NCBI RefSeq assembly: GCF_030689685.1 | Contig: NZ_JAUYEY010000052.1 | Location: 1-64,000 of the forward strand | Length of the DNA: 64,000 nucleotides | Direction: 5' to 3' | Source of the DNA: Polaromonas sp. | GTDB lineage: Bacteria > Pseudomonadota > Gammaproteobacteria > Burkholderiales > Burkholderiaceae_C | Program-made: the position numbers and the translations under genes | Shown: positions 28,032 to 39,002 of the stretch, in pieces | Layout of the letters: the number at the start of each line of letters is the position of its first letter | Numbering within the stretch: the stretch's first letter is position 1 | Notes under the pieces: model-generated | What the model was told of the DNA's origin: nothing | Database searches by the model: none | Seen by the model: the letters and a program-made list of their open reading frames with translations, nothing else

Positions 28032-28535
28032 ATGAACACATCCCGTTTCTTCACGATCACTTCCGCTGTGGTGCTGGTCGCCGGTTTGGCCGCTTGCGCT
28101 GCGCCTATGAGCCAGCAGCCCGTCGCGACTTATCCCCAGCAGACGCAGACTTACCCGACCCAGGCGCCGCAGGGCAACTATGTCGAGTATGGCCGTGTCA
28201 ACAACGTTGAGGTCCTCCGTACCCAAGAACAGGCCAGGACCGGCGGTTTGGGCGCAGTGATCGGTGGCGTGGCCGGTGCGGTCGTGGGCCGCCAGATCGG
28301 CGGCGGCAGCGGACGGGATATTGCCACGGTGGCCGGTGCCGTCGGTGGTGCGGTTGCCGGTAATGCTATCGAGAAAAACCGCAACGCTGCCAACGCCCCG
28401 GTCAATCAAACTTACCGCGTTTCGGTGCAGATGGACAATGGCACCATGCGTGCCTATGACGTTCCTTCATACGGCGAATTGCGGATCGGCGATCGCGTGA
28501 AGGTCGAGAACAACCAGCTTTTTCGCATCATGTAA
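28032..28535 (+). CDS. Glycine-zipper outer membrane lipoprotein
   Basis: 167 residues. Lipoprotein signal with lipobox LAAC (Cys22), a Gln/Pro/Tyr-rich linker, a glycine zipper (LGAVIGGVAGAVVGRQIGGG, then AGAVGGAVAGNAIEKN) and a beta tail (YRVSVQMDNGTMRAYDV...VKVENNQLF). It is of the SlyB/17-kDa type; such lipoproteins stabilise the envelope and are often induced by cation stress. It is a paralogue of the anchored protein at 2892, sharing zipper and tail. A strong terminator follows. Confidence 0.88.
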   Translation: MNTSRFFTITSAVVLVAGLAACAAPMSQQPVATYPQQTQTYPTQAPQGNYVEYGRVNNVEVLRTQEQARTGGLGAVIGGVAGAVVGRQIGGGSGRDIATVAGAVGGAVAGNAIEKNRNAANAPVNQTYRVSVQMDNGTMRAYDVPSYGELRIGDRVKVENNQLFRIM

Positions 28536-28551
28536 TGTCGGGGCGTACATG

Positions 28552-28587
28552 AAAAAACCGGCAGCCGCGAGGCCTGCCGGTTTTTTT
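28552..28587. terminator. Bidirectional rho-independent terminator
   Basis: AAAAAACCGGCAG pairs with CTGCCGGTTTTTTT. It serves the lipoprotein gene and the convergent slyD-like gene. Confidence 0.92.
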
Positions 28588-28601
28588 AGGCCTGACGTTT
28601 T

Positions 28602-29135
28602 TCAGTGCAAGGTGTTGCCGCCCGGACCAGCGGACGCCATCGACTCCAACTTGAAGAAGCCGGTCCCCATCGAGCCCTGTCCGATTTCCTCCTCGGTGGC
28701 TTCACGCACGGATTCGACCTTCAGACTCAGGCGGATCGCAATGCCGGCCAGTGGGTGGTTGCCGTCGAGCACCACATGTTCGGGATAAATCTCGGTGACC
28801 GTGTAGATCAGCTCGGGTTTGATGTCGGGGCTGCAGCCGACAGGCAGGGCGGCACCGTCAAATGTCATGCCTTCTTCCAGTTCTGCGGGAAACAGCTTGC
28901 GCGGCTCCAGGAAAACGCGGTTTTCGTCGTAGTCGCCAAAAGCGTCCTCGGGCTCCAGGTGCAGATCCAGCGCGTCTCCTGCGTCATGGCCCTGCAGGCG
29001 CTCTTCAACTTTTACCAGCAGGTCGTCGCCACCCAGCAGAAACTCCACCGGCTCATCGAGTTCGTCAAGTACTTCGCCCAATGTATCTTTCAGCGTCCAG
29101 GTCAGGGCAACAACGCATTGCGGGGTGATTTTCAT
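28602..29135 (-). CDS. FKBP-type peptidyl-prolyl isomerase, SlyD-like
   Basis: 177 residues. FKBP core segments ALTWTLKDTLGEVLDE, EFLLGGDDLLVKVEERLQGHDAGD and EPEDAFGDYDENRV flank an insert-in-flap domain (about 70-130), as in SlyD, with HPLAGIAIRLSLKVESVREA at the end. There is no His-rich metal tail. It catalyses prolyl isomerisation and acts as a chaperone in the cytoplasm. It is divergent from the roxA-like gene across 14 bases. Confidence 0.88.
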   Translation of the reverse strand: MKITPQCVVALTWTLKDTLGEVLDELDEPVEFLLGGDDLLVKVEERLQGHDAGDALDLHLEPEDAFGDYDENRVFLEPRKLFPAELEEGMTFDGAALPVGCSPDIKPELIYTVTEIYPEHVVLDGNHPLAGIAIRLSLKVESVREATEEEIGQGSMGTGFFKLESMASAGPGGNTLH

Positions 29136-29149
29136 CCGACAATTGTCCC

Positions 29150-30334
29150 ATGGATGTCACTTTAGCCCTTCCCCTGCTCGGCGGTCTCACGCCGCAGCAA
29201 TTCATGCGCCGCCACTGGCAAAAAAAGCCGTTACTGGTGCGTCAGGCCATCCCCGGATTCAGGCCGTTGCTCGACCGCGCATCGCTTTTCCGACTGGCCG
29301 GACAGGCGCAGGTAGAGTCGCGTTTGGTGCAGCAGCAGACCAAAGGCTGGCGCATGAAACAGGGACCGTTCGGGCCGCGCGGCCTGCCAGCCCTGTCGGC
29401 ACCCGCCTGGACGCTGTTGGTTCAGGGTGTGGACCTGCATGATGCGCGCGCACATGCATTGCTGCAAAACTTCCGTTTTATCCCCGATGCCCGGCTCGAT
29501 GACTTGATGATCTCCTTTGCCACGCCAGGCGGGGGCGTGGGTCCGCACTTCGATAGCTACGACGTTTTTTTGCTGCAGGCCAGTGGTCGGCGCCGCTGGA
29601 AGATCGGCAAGCAGAAAGACCTGAGCCTGCAGGAAGGGGCGCCTCTGAAAATCCTGCAGAACTTCGAACCGGAACAGGAGTTCGTGCTGGAGGCCGGTGA
29701 CATGCTGTACCTGCCGCCGCGCTACGCGCACGATGGTCTGGCCGAACCCTGTGTCGGCGCAGATGGCAAGGCGCAGGACTGCATGACCTACTCCATTGGG
29801 TTTCGCGCGCCAGGCCGCAGCGAACTGGCGGGCGAACTTCTGCAACGGCTGGCTGATTTTGACGGCGATGCTCATACCGGCGCTGCCCCGCATCTGTACA
29901 CGGACCGCGCCCAGGCGGCAACCGCCACACCGGCGGCCTTGCCGTCCGGCCTGCTTGAATTTGCGCAGCAGGCTTTGCACCATGCACTGAAAGATCCGCT
30001 GGCGCTGGCCTGTGTGTTGGGCGAGTACCTGACCGAGCCCAAGGCTTCGGTGTGGTTTGACGAGCCGGTCGGCCCTTGGGACACGGGTCATCCAGGCGGG
30101 CTCAGCCTGGATCCGCGCAGCCGCATGATGTACGACACCCACCATGTGTTCCTCAACGGTGAGAGTTATCAGGCAGGGGGCGCAGATGCCGCGCTGATGC
30201 GCCGCCTCGCGGACCAGCGCAGTCTGTCGGCCGCCGACTTGCGCAAAGCCAGCGAGTCTGCGCTGGCCTTGCTGGCGGACTGGTATGAGGCTGGCTGGCT
30301 CAGGCGCCGGCCTGAGAGCGACCGTTGCATGTAA
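29150..30334 (+). CDS. roxA: JmjC/cupin ribosomal protein uL16 arginine hydroxylase-like
   Basis: 394 residues. The Fe(II) site is H-x-D in GPHFDSYDVFLLQASGRRRW and a His in LPPRYAHDGLA; the N-terminal block LTPQQFMRRHWQKKPLLVRQA is the ROXA (YcfD) signature. A C-terminal winged-helix-like region follows. Known members hydroxylate an arginine of ribosomal protein uL16 using 2-oxoglutarate and oxygen. The next gene starts a few bases downstream and may be co-expressed. Confidence 0.85.
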   Translation: MDVTLALPLLGGLTPQQFMRRHWQKKPLLVRQAIPGFRPLLDRASLFRLAGQAQVESRLVQQQTKGWRMKQGPFGPRGLPALSAPAWTLLVQGVDLHDARAHALLQNFRFIPDARLDDLMISFATPGGGVGPHFDSYDVFLLQASGRRRWKIGKQKDLSLQEGAPLKILQNFEPEQEFVLEAGDMLYLPPRYAHDGLAEPCVGADGKAQDCMTYSIGFRAPGRSELAGELLQRLADFDGDAHTGAAPHLYTDRAQAATATPAALPSGLLEFAQQALHHALKDPLALACVLGEYLTEPKASVWFDEPVGPWDTGHPGGLSLDPRSRMMYDTHHVFLNGESYQAGGADAALMRRLADQRSLSAADLRKASESALALLADWYEAGWLRRRPESDRCM

Positions 30335-30336
30335 AA

Positions 30337-30867
30337 ATGTCAACAACAAACGGGGGCCAAGCCATGGGCAGCGATCAATTTCCTGTGCCGCCTTCGCCGC
30401 TTTTACAAGGGCGCTTCGAAGGCCGTTCCGAGTTCGCTGAATTGGTTCGTCATGCCTTTGTGGTCGCGGCCGAGCAGGGTTGGCGTGAAATCATTGTGTG
30501 CGACGCTAATTTCGAAGACTGGCCACTCGGCGAGCGTGTTGTGGCGAAGGCGCTCAACGACTGGTCGGCATCGGGCCGCAAGTTGACCATGCTGGCCCAG
30601 AACTACGATGAGGTCATCCGGCGGCATGCGCGTTTTGTCACCTGGCGGCGCACCTGGTCGCACATCGTTGACTGCCGTGGCCATGCGTCAGGCGAACTGC
30701 CCAGCGTTTTCTGGAGCCCCGGCTGGGCGTTTGAGCGGCTGGACCTGGCCCACAGCACCGGTGTTGCCGGCTCCGAAGCGGGCCGGCGGATTGCATTGAA
30801 GGAGCGCCTGGCCGAGAAACTTCTACGGAGTAGCCCAACTTTTGCGGCGACCACGCTGGGCATTTAA
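30337..30867 (+). CDS. Conserved-looking protein of unknown function
   Basis: About 176 residues from MSTTNGGQAMG; a shorter start at 30364 is possible. A folded part contains FAELVRHAFVVAAEQGWREIIVCDANFEDWPLGERVVAKALNDW and NYDEVIRRHARFVTWRRTWSHIVDCR. This alpha/beta pattern resembles a phosphodiesterase or Rossmann half-domain but no catalytic motif is recognised. It follows the roxA-like gene within three bases. The IS element begins 33 bases after the stop. Confidence 0.7.
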   Translation: MSTTNGGQAMGSDQFPVPPSPLLQGRFEGRSEFAELVRHAFVVAAEQGWREIIVCDANFEDWPLGERVVAKALNDWSASGRKLTMLAQNYDEVIRRHARFVTWRRTWSHIVDCRGHASGELPSVFWSPGWAFERLDLAHSTGVAGSEAGRRIALKERLAEKLLRSSPTFAATTLGI

Positions 30868-30900
30868 ACGGCTTTTTTTTTGCATCCGGCTTGTTGCTAG

Positions 30901-32372
30901 TATTACTGCGTCATAAATTTAATTTTCAACTTACCCACTTGCAATGAGGGCAGTGCCCCAGAGCGCTTGCGAGTGCGGCGCTCAAGTGCAGGCGCAGCGT
31001 CGTGATCGAGTCCGCTACGTGACGCTGCGTGCGCTGGACTTCCCCGAGGGATGTAATCTTCGGGAACGGCAGGCACTTGGCGTTGGGCGAAGTTTTTTTT
31101 ACTGCTGACAGCTGTGCCAGCTCTGAGTCGCTCGGCCATCAGGAACCCGTAGGCCGCGATGCTCAGCGTGGCGTGATGGTGAAACCCGCGCCAGCCCCTT
31201 CCCTCATAGTGGCCCAGCCCGAACTCTTGCTTCAAGTCTTGGTAGTCGCGCTCGATGCGCCAGCGCATCTTGGCAACGAACACCATTTGCTCCAGGGTGG
31301 CCCCACTTGGCGCGGTGGTCAGGAAGTACTTTGTTGGCTCGGCCTCGCCATCGGGCCACTCGATCAGCAGCCACTCTTCGCCTCGCATCTGCGTGCCTTG
31401 ATAGTCCCGATGCGCAGGACGAACCCGCACCCCGGCGAAACGCGAAGACAGCTCGCTATTGCTGCCCTCGCGCCAAGTGACGGTGCGCCAGGCTTGCGCT
31501 GGCAAGGCCATGGCCAGTGCCTTCACTGCCACCGGCTTATTGCCGGGCTCCCGGCGCAGCCGTGTAGGTTTTGCGCCGCGCCCAACCCAGGCTTTGGGCG
31601 GCAGCGGCGCAGTCCCCGGCGCCCACACCGTGGTGGCCGGGGCGGATGCCGACCGCGTAGAGTAGCCCCAACTCCGTGATGCCATCGCGAAAGGCGGTTT
31701 CATCGCCATAACCCGCGTCTGCCAGCACCACGCCCATGGGGACGCCCGCAGCGACTGCCTGGCGCATCTGGGCCTGGGCGATCTCGGGCTTGGTGGCGAA
31801 CGCTTGTGTCTCGGGAATCCCGCCTGCCTTGCGCCGCACCGGATCAGCGGCCCAGTCTTTGGGAAGGTAGAGCTGGTAGGCTATTGGGATGCTGCCTTGC
31901 GCGCTTGCCAATGACAGGCTGACGGCCACCTGGCAATTGTCTTGCTTGCCCAGTTGACCGCAATACTGGCGGGCCACGCCCACAGAGTGTTTACCCTTCT
32001 TGGGAAAGCCCGTGTCGTCGATGATCCAGTAGCAGCCGCTATCGAGCCCCAGCGTCGGCATGACCCAATCGCGCACGCCGGCCAGCACGGCCCGGTCCGA
32101 CCAGTCGGACTTGGCAACAAAATGATGCAGCGCTTGGTGCCGTGCGCTGGCGTGCAGGGGATCAATGCGCGCGGCCATGGGCTCTACGCTTTTGCGTGAC
32201 AAGGGCAGCATCAGGCCAGTGCAATACCCACTGAGTCCCGCGTGTCGGTCAGCATGACCGAGTCCTTGGGACAAATGAGCAATGTACTGACTGAACTCTT
32301 TGGAGATGTCCATCATGCCTCCAGCTAGGATTTCTGATGGCAATAGTATACTGATTCTATGACACAGTAAGA
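30901..32372 (-). mobile_element. IS701-family insertion sequence, 1,472 bp
   Basis: Imperfect terminal inverted repeats read TATTACTGCGTCATAAAT at the left and TCTTACTGTGTCATAGAA as the complement of the right end. Both sides are flanked by CTAG (30897-30900 and 32373-32376), a 4-bp target duplication that fits the YTAR preference known for IS701. The right CTAG is also the first four bases of MITE-like copy 3. The only gene is the frameshifted transposase. Confidence 0.88.
30903..32316 (-). pseudogene. IS701-family DDE transposase, frameshifted
   Basis: Start MMDISKEFSQYIAHLSQGLGHADR. The DDE residues are visible: D in WIIDDTGFPKKG, D in VVLADAGYG and E in RWRIERDYQDLKQEFGLGHYEG. Near 31640 the coding passes from one frame (ending LLYAVGIRPG) to the next (TTVWAPGTAPLPPK). 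Both halves together give a full-length protein of about 450 residues, so one indel inactivates it. A programmed frameshift is not known for this family. Confidence 0.85.
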
Positions 32373-32542
32373 CTAGAAGCCTGGGCGGCAGAAGGAACGT
32401 CGGCTGCAAAGCGGCCGCAGCGGTCCATTTTTCACCGGCTTTTTGCCCCATAGCTACGGCTATGAGGCTGCAAACCCGGCAAAAACTGTCCTCGCCGGGG
32501 CCGATTTTCGCTCTCGACGCCCCAAGCCCGACAGGCTCCTAG
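32373..32542 (-). repeat. MITE-like repeat, copy 3 (inverted relative to copy 1)
   Basis: 170 bp, left end CTAGAAGCCTGGGCGGC, right end diverged (CCCAAGCCCGACAGGCTCCTAG). Its left CTAG was used as the target of the IS701 element. Confidence 0.88.
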
Positions 32543-34786
<2,244 letters not shown>

Positions 34787-34887
34787 AGATGCTACCCATT
34801 TAGCAGTTGCTCAAGCACGCACAAGCTCGGCAGTGTGCCCTCGCCGTGACAGCGGGCGACATCAGGTTCGCGAAGTACCCGAACCGG

Positions 34888-37800
34888 CTACCACCGAAAT
34901 CTGAACGGACGGTATTCATCGTTTCCAAGATAAGCATTCTTCAGACTCGTTACCTGCAATTCAAGGATGTCGAACGGTGCGCGCATCTTGTCACGCCAAC
35001 GCACCGCACGATGCCATTGCTTGTGAAAAACCTGAACCAGCTTATGGCGCGAAGCGGCGCGTAAACGCCCCTCCTTATCAAGCTCGATGGCGAAGCCTCT
35101 GCCCAGCATGCCCAGTACCACCCGATCACCGAATGGCGCTCGATACTCTTCGATCAGGTCGAAAACAAGGCTCCCCTGATCCCGCTCTGTACCGTGAATG
35201 ATTCCGAAGTAAGGGTCCAGGCCGGCACGTATGACAGCTCGCCAGACTTCACCGTACAGCATGCCGTAGATATAGTTGACCGAGCTGTTAACGGCATCTG
35301 TCGCATGGCGTGTGTGGCGCCCGGGAAACGACAACGCAGCAGGAATGAGGGCAGCAAACGAAGACCAATACTTTGCCGCAGCACGGCCTTCGTGCCCCAT
35401 GCCAGAGGCGCGTGCGGCCAGGGTAGCTGGATCAAGGCCATCAAGCGTATCGGCGATGCCGCGAATATCGTCGGCGCATCCTGTCAGTTTTTTATACATC
35501 GCGTCATCGGTGCGTTTGCGATAGCGGGCGAAATACTTCAATACGGAAGCCTGGTTAGCAACTTTGGCGGCAAGCATGCTCAGCCCCACTTTAAGAATGT
35601 CCGGGTCGTTCCTGCGCAAGACCTGCAACCTCCTCAGATTCGAGCGAGTGCCCTGGACCGGTTGGGCAATCGCCGCAGGTATACCCACCAAGGGGTTAAA
35701 GACCAGCGGAATACCGTTGTCGCACAGACGCATCGTCAGGTCGGCAGAAAGGCCAATCCCCTTACCCTCAAGGTAGGCCATCGTCAGCTCGGAAATCGCC
35801 AGGCGAAAGATCTCGTTCTTGCGCCGTCGCACCACCAGGTCATCGCCATTGACCGTGACGAAACAACCGCTCGTCATCACGTGCAATCTCCCGTCGATGA
35901 CCAGGACATCCGGGTCACTTGCCTGATCGGCGTTCTCGCCGTTTGAACCGGGCAATGATGCAAGGGCCAAGGGCGCGGCGTCTGGCTGGCCCGAAGTCTG
36001 CCCCGTCTGAGCTGAAGTGAACTCGACGACAACACGCGACGTACGCTCTATCGGGTAAGCACCCGTCAAGACAGCGACTTCTGCAGCGGTTCGGAATTGA
36101 CGCGCAGCAGCATCAGCCATATCAGGCAGAAATTTTTCGCGCGACGCCCACGCTGTGGCAATGCTGGAATCAACTGCAAACCGCTCGCCAACCAGGACAT
36201 CGACAGCGGCATCCAGCTCCTGTAGCTGGGTCAGAATGCCTGGCGCGTTGTCGATCAGAAAATAATTTCGAAAACCTCGAACCCGCGAATTCATGCCCAT
36301 GATGGCCTGGTATTGCCCCATCGACGTTGACTTGAGAGAGGCAATTTCTTCAACAATCTTGCTGACAGCCTGGATGGTCCCCGCCATCTTTTGTGGCGGT
36401 ATGCAAACGTCCGTCAATCCAATCTCAAAGCCAAGAAACACAATGCCCTCTTCAACAGGGCAGTAGTGAGTCTTGGCCGGTTTGAGGGCCAGCCGCAGGA
36501 CATCCTGGAGGAATTCAGTCATCATGCGCAGCGCAGCCTGCGCCTCTGCCTCGGAGTTGCAGAGCACGACATAGTCGTCGGCATACCGTACAAACGTTAT
36601 CGCTGCTTGCTCAAACTCCTTGTCCAATTGGTCGAGATAAATATTGGCCAAGAGCGGCGAAATCGAATCGCCTTGAGAGATACCCAACTCGGAAGGAAGA
36701 ATGTCCATGAAGTCAATGACATCTGCCAACAGCCATTGCCGGATCAATTGAATCAGGTCGCGATCACCAACCACGTCACCCACCAATCTCAGAAGGATGT
36801 CATGGTCAATGCTGTCGAAGCATTTACGGATGTCCGCCGTCACCGCCCACCGCTTTCCCGCACTGATTGCAGAGCGCGCCATTGCAACGGCGTGATGGGC
36901 ACCACGACCGGGCCGGTAAGCAAAGCTGAACGGGCTGAATCGCGCCTCAAACAGCGGCTCGATGAGCTGCAGGCAAGCGGCCTGCACCACGCGGTCACGA
37001 ACGCAAGCGATTTTTATGACCCGAAAGTCGCCGTCAGGCTTGGGCAGGCGTGCGGTTCGCAAGGGGCGGCTGCGGTAGCGTCCTTGATCCAGCTCCAGCG
37101 CCAGTTGCTGGAGTTCGACATCCAGCGTAACCCCGAACTGCTCAATGGTGATCTGGTCACAACCCTGAGAGTGACGTTTGTGTGCCTTGACTCGAAACCA
37201 GCCGGCGTAGAGCGTTTCCTTCATGCATAGCTTGCGGTACAGGTCGGTATTTTTCGGAGCCTGTGACTCGTTAGCCGCGAGGGCAGACGAGAACTGTTTT
37301 ACCGGCGTCAAACGCAGTTGCTTTAGCGCCTGCCGACGAAAGCCCTGAGCCAAAGAGTCATTGGTTTCACGGGGCCGCACAAGCGCTGTGACGGCTTTAT
37401 GACTGGCGCCGGAGCGCACCCAGACTTGCCCGGGTTTCAAGTCCCGAATGCGCTTGCGCTCAGTTTCGTCAAGCCACGCCGTCTTGGTATCGTCCGGCAA
37501 GTCACCGATGGGGCCGGCTACCCAGCAATCGGCGTCGGCTGCAAGCCAGCTTCGCGCAGCGGCAGGCAGCGGCTGCGCGGCGGAAAATGCGAACAGCCCG
37601 ACCTGTTTCGCATCCACCTCACCAGTCGCCAGCGACAGGGGGCAGGCCGTCGGGAAACCATACAGAAGAATGGGCGAATGCCGCATCGCTTCGCCCTGTG
37701 GTTTGTCACTGTTAGCGGAAAGCAGCGCATCTATAAGCATCGCATCAACCATCCACGAGACGATTTGATGCTCCAGCCGCTCAAAATGAGAACCAGGCAA

Positions 37801-38394
37801 CTCAATCCAGACGGTTGCACCGTGCGTCAGCGCGTGGCTCAAGTCGCTGCAATTGTTGCCTTCTGACAGCGCCCAGACGGCCGGGAAACGCAAGGCCCAC
37901 TCCAGTAATTCGACAAGGCGATCAATTTCTTCGGCCATGGTTTGATTGCGGCGTAGCAGGTGCGATGTCTCTGGGCGTCTAAGGCTGCGAACCAAAGCTG
38001 CCAGTCCAACACTGCCCTGGTCCGCCAGGCGATACGCCATCTCGACAACGGTGTCGATGGTCGCCCCCGAAACAGGTGCCACCACCAGGTTGACGGAACT
38101 TTCAAGAAAACCGCGCAAGGCGGGTTTCATACCCGTCGAACGCTTGAAGCGAAACAATGCCGTGGGCCGTCGCCGGTTGGCAAGGTCGCACCAAAGCATC
38201 GACCCCTTGTGCAGATTACCCTTGTTTTTTTCCATCAATAACGATGCGAGATTGCCTTGATAGTCCACTATGACCAGCGCCTGATCACGCTGCCTGGCGT
38301 GCAGAATGCGGCGCAATGCGAGGTCGGCCGCGTTCTGCACGCGGCCGAGTATCAGAAGAGGCCGTGGGCGCTCACGGTTGGAATTTTTTCTCAT
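34888..38394 (-). CDS. Pseudo-ATPase/reverse transcriptase/Cas1 triple-domain fusion
   Basis: 1,168 residues from ATG 38394 (GTTGGCGAGAATC before it); upstream ATGs at 38409 and 38430 are possible. Residues 10-345 follow the VirD4/HerA layout (PLLILG, then ALVIVDYQGNLASLL at 39-53, DLSHALTHGATVWIELPGS, and LKPGQVWVRSG), but the Walker A slot reads GRVQNAAD and the Walker B slot reads LLYGFP, so it should not hydrolyse ATP. About 383-738 is a reverse transcriptase of the group-II-intron/CRISPR type (TADIRKCFDSIDH with D521; GISQGDSISPLLANIYLD; FVRYADDYVVLC, YADD 604-607). About 830-1158 is Cas1 (VIDGRLHVMTSG, E1002 in GHEGRAAAKYW, H1067 in FGIIHG, E1082 in DLIEEYR). No intron RNA, array or cas2 adjoins. 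Follows the 140-residue gene with overlap. Confidence 0.9.
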   Translation of the reverse strand: MRKNSNRERPRPLLILGRVQNAADLALRRILHARQRDQALVIVDYQGNLASLLMEKNKGNLHKGSMLWCDLANRRRPTALFRFKRSTGMKPALRGFLESSVNLVVAPVSGATIDTVVEMAYRLADQGSVGLAALVRSLRRPETSHLLRRNQTMAEEIDRLVELLEWALRFPAVWALSEGNNCSDLSHALTHGATVWIELPGSHFERLEHQIVSWMVDAMLIDALLSANSDKPQGEAMRHSPILLYGFPTACPLSLATGEVDAKQVGLFAFSAAQPLPAAARSWLAADADCWVAGPIGDLPDDTKTAWLDETERKRIRDLKPGQVWVRSGASHKAVTALVRPRETNDSLAQGFRRQALKQLRLTPVKQFSSALAANESQAPKNTDLYRKLCMKETLYAGWFRVKAHKRHSQGCDQITIEQFGVTLDVELQQLALELDQGRYRSRPLRTARLPKPDGDFRVIKIACVRDRVVQAACLQLIEPLFEARFSPFSFAYRPGRGAHHAVAMARSAISAGKRWAVTADIRKCFDSIDHDILLRLVGDVVGDRDLIQLIRQWLLADVIDFMDILPSELGISQGDSISPLLANIYLDQLDKEFEQAAITFVRYADDYVVLCNSEAEAQAALRMMTEFLQDVLRLALKPAKTHYCPVEEGIVFLGFEIGLTDVCIPPQKMAGTIQAVSKIVEEIASLKSTSMGQYQAIMGMNSRVRGFRNYFLIDNAPGILTQLQELDAAVDVLVGERFAVDSSIATAWASREKFLPDMADAAARQFRTAAEVAVLTGAYPIERTSRVVVEFTSAQTGQTSGQPDAAPLALASLPGSNGENADQASDPDVLVIDGRLHVMTSGCFVTVNGDDLVVRRRKNEIFRLAISELTMAYLEGKGIGLSADLTMRLCDNGIPLVFNPLVGIPAAIAQPVQGTRSNLRRLQVLRRNDPDILKVGLSMLAAKVANQASVLKYFARYRKRTDDAMYKKLTGCADDIRGIADTLDGLDPATLAARASGMGHEGRAAAKYWSSFAALIPAALSFPGRHTRHATDAVNSSVNYIYGMLYGEVWRAVIRAGLDPYFGIIHGTERDQGSLVFDLIEEYRAPFGDRVVLGMLGRGFAIELDKEGRLRAASRHKLVQVFHKQWHRAVRWRDKMRAPFDILELQVTSLKNAYLGNDEYRPFRFRW

Positions 38395-38794
38395 GATTCT
38401 CGCCAACATCTGGCATCGTAGGCGTGGCATCCAGACCAGCAGGGCTTGCTACCACAGCGTTTGGCCTGCCGCGCATCGCCTCAAGGCGCTGGCGACTATA
38501 CAAATAGTAATCCGGCCAACTGAGAAACAACTCGATTTCCTGGAAGCCAAGCATGAGCCCGTCAGCCATTGCCTTGCACACAAGACGATGTTTTTTGGGG
38601 GCGAAATCAGGCACCCGCCAGTGGGTAGCCCCCCTTTTTTCTTCAAAATCCAGCGGTGAAAGCTGATCAATGATGTGCTGTAGGCTGGCGACTCGATTTT
38701 TGAGCGTATTGAGCAAGTCATGCGCCGCCCGTCGGTTAAGGACGAAGCCTTCTTCCAATTGAAATTGGACACCGGTCATAAAACAATGTGCCAT
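38372..38794 (-). CDS. Unknown 140-residue protein coupled to the RT-Cas1 gene
   Basis: The AAGGAG site before ATG 38794 is the best in this locus. The protein starts MAHCFMTGVQFQLEEGFVLNRR, continues with a helical region AHDLLNTLKNRVASLQHIIDQ, then KKHRLVCKAMADGL and IELFLSWPDYYLYSRQRLEAMRG, and has a disordered acidic tail. No family is recognised; similar small proteins may exist on integrative elements, but I cannot confirm that. Its last 23 bases overlap the RT-Cas1 start, so the two are co-translated and probably work together. Confidence 0.8.
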   Translation of the reverse strand: MAHCFMTGVQFQLEEGFVLNRRAAHDLLNTLKNRVASLQHIIDQLSPLDFEEKRGATHWRVPDFAPKKHRLVCKAMADGLMLGFQEIELFLSWPDYYLYSRQRLEAMRGRPNAVVASPAGLDATPTMPDVGENHEKKFQP

Positions 38795-38811
38795 GGTGTT
38801 TGCTCCTTAAA

Positions 38812-38825
38812 AATTGCTAGCAATT
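38812..38825. promoter_or_regulatory. Perfect 14-bp palindrome between divergent genes
   Basis: AATTGCTAGCAATT is its own complement. It lies 18 bases upstream of the 140-residue gene's ATG, in the 208-bp spacer shared with the ATPase gene. It could be an operator for a dimeric regulator controlling both directions; no regulator of the usual HTH type is encoded in the cluster except the H-NS-like protein. Confidence 0.5.
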
Positions 38826-39002
38826 AACTACTTGGAACTAAAAGAATTGCACCATCAAACCCTAGCGCTCCACAACGGCTGCGTTTCACAGATTTGGTGC
38901 TCTCACATGGCCAAAAGGGTGCTGTCATGGTGCCGCCCACCACTGCAAAAACAGGTGGCAGCAATCACCGAATATCTGCACAATCAGAGCCGGGGGACAA
39001 CC

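Noticed and set aside
34888-38394. Group II intron or diversity-generating retroelement
   Set aside because: The RT is fused to Cas1 and lacks a maturase/endonuclease end. No intron RNA domain V-like hairpin and no template/variable repeat pair was seen nearby.
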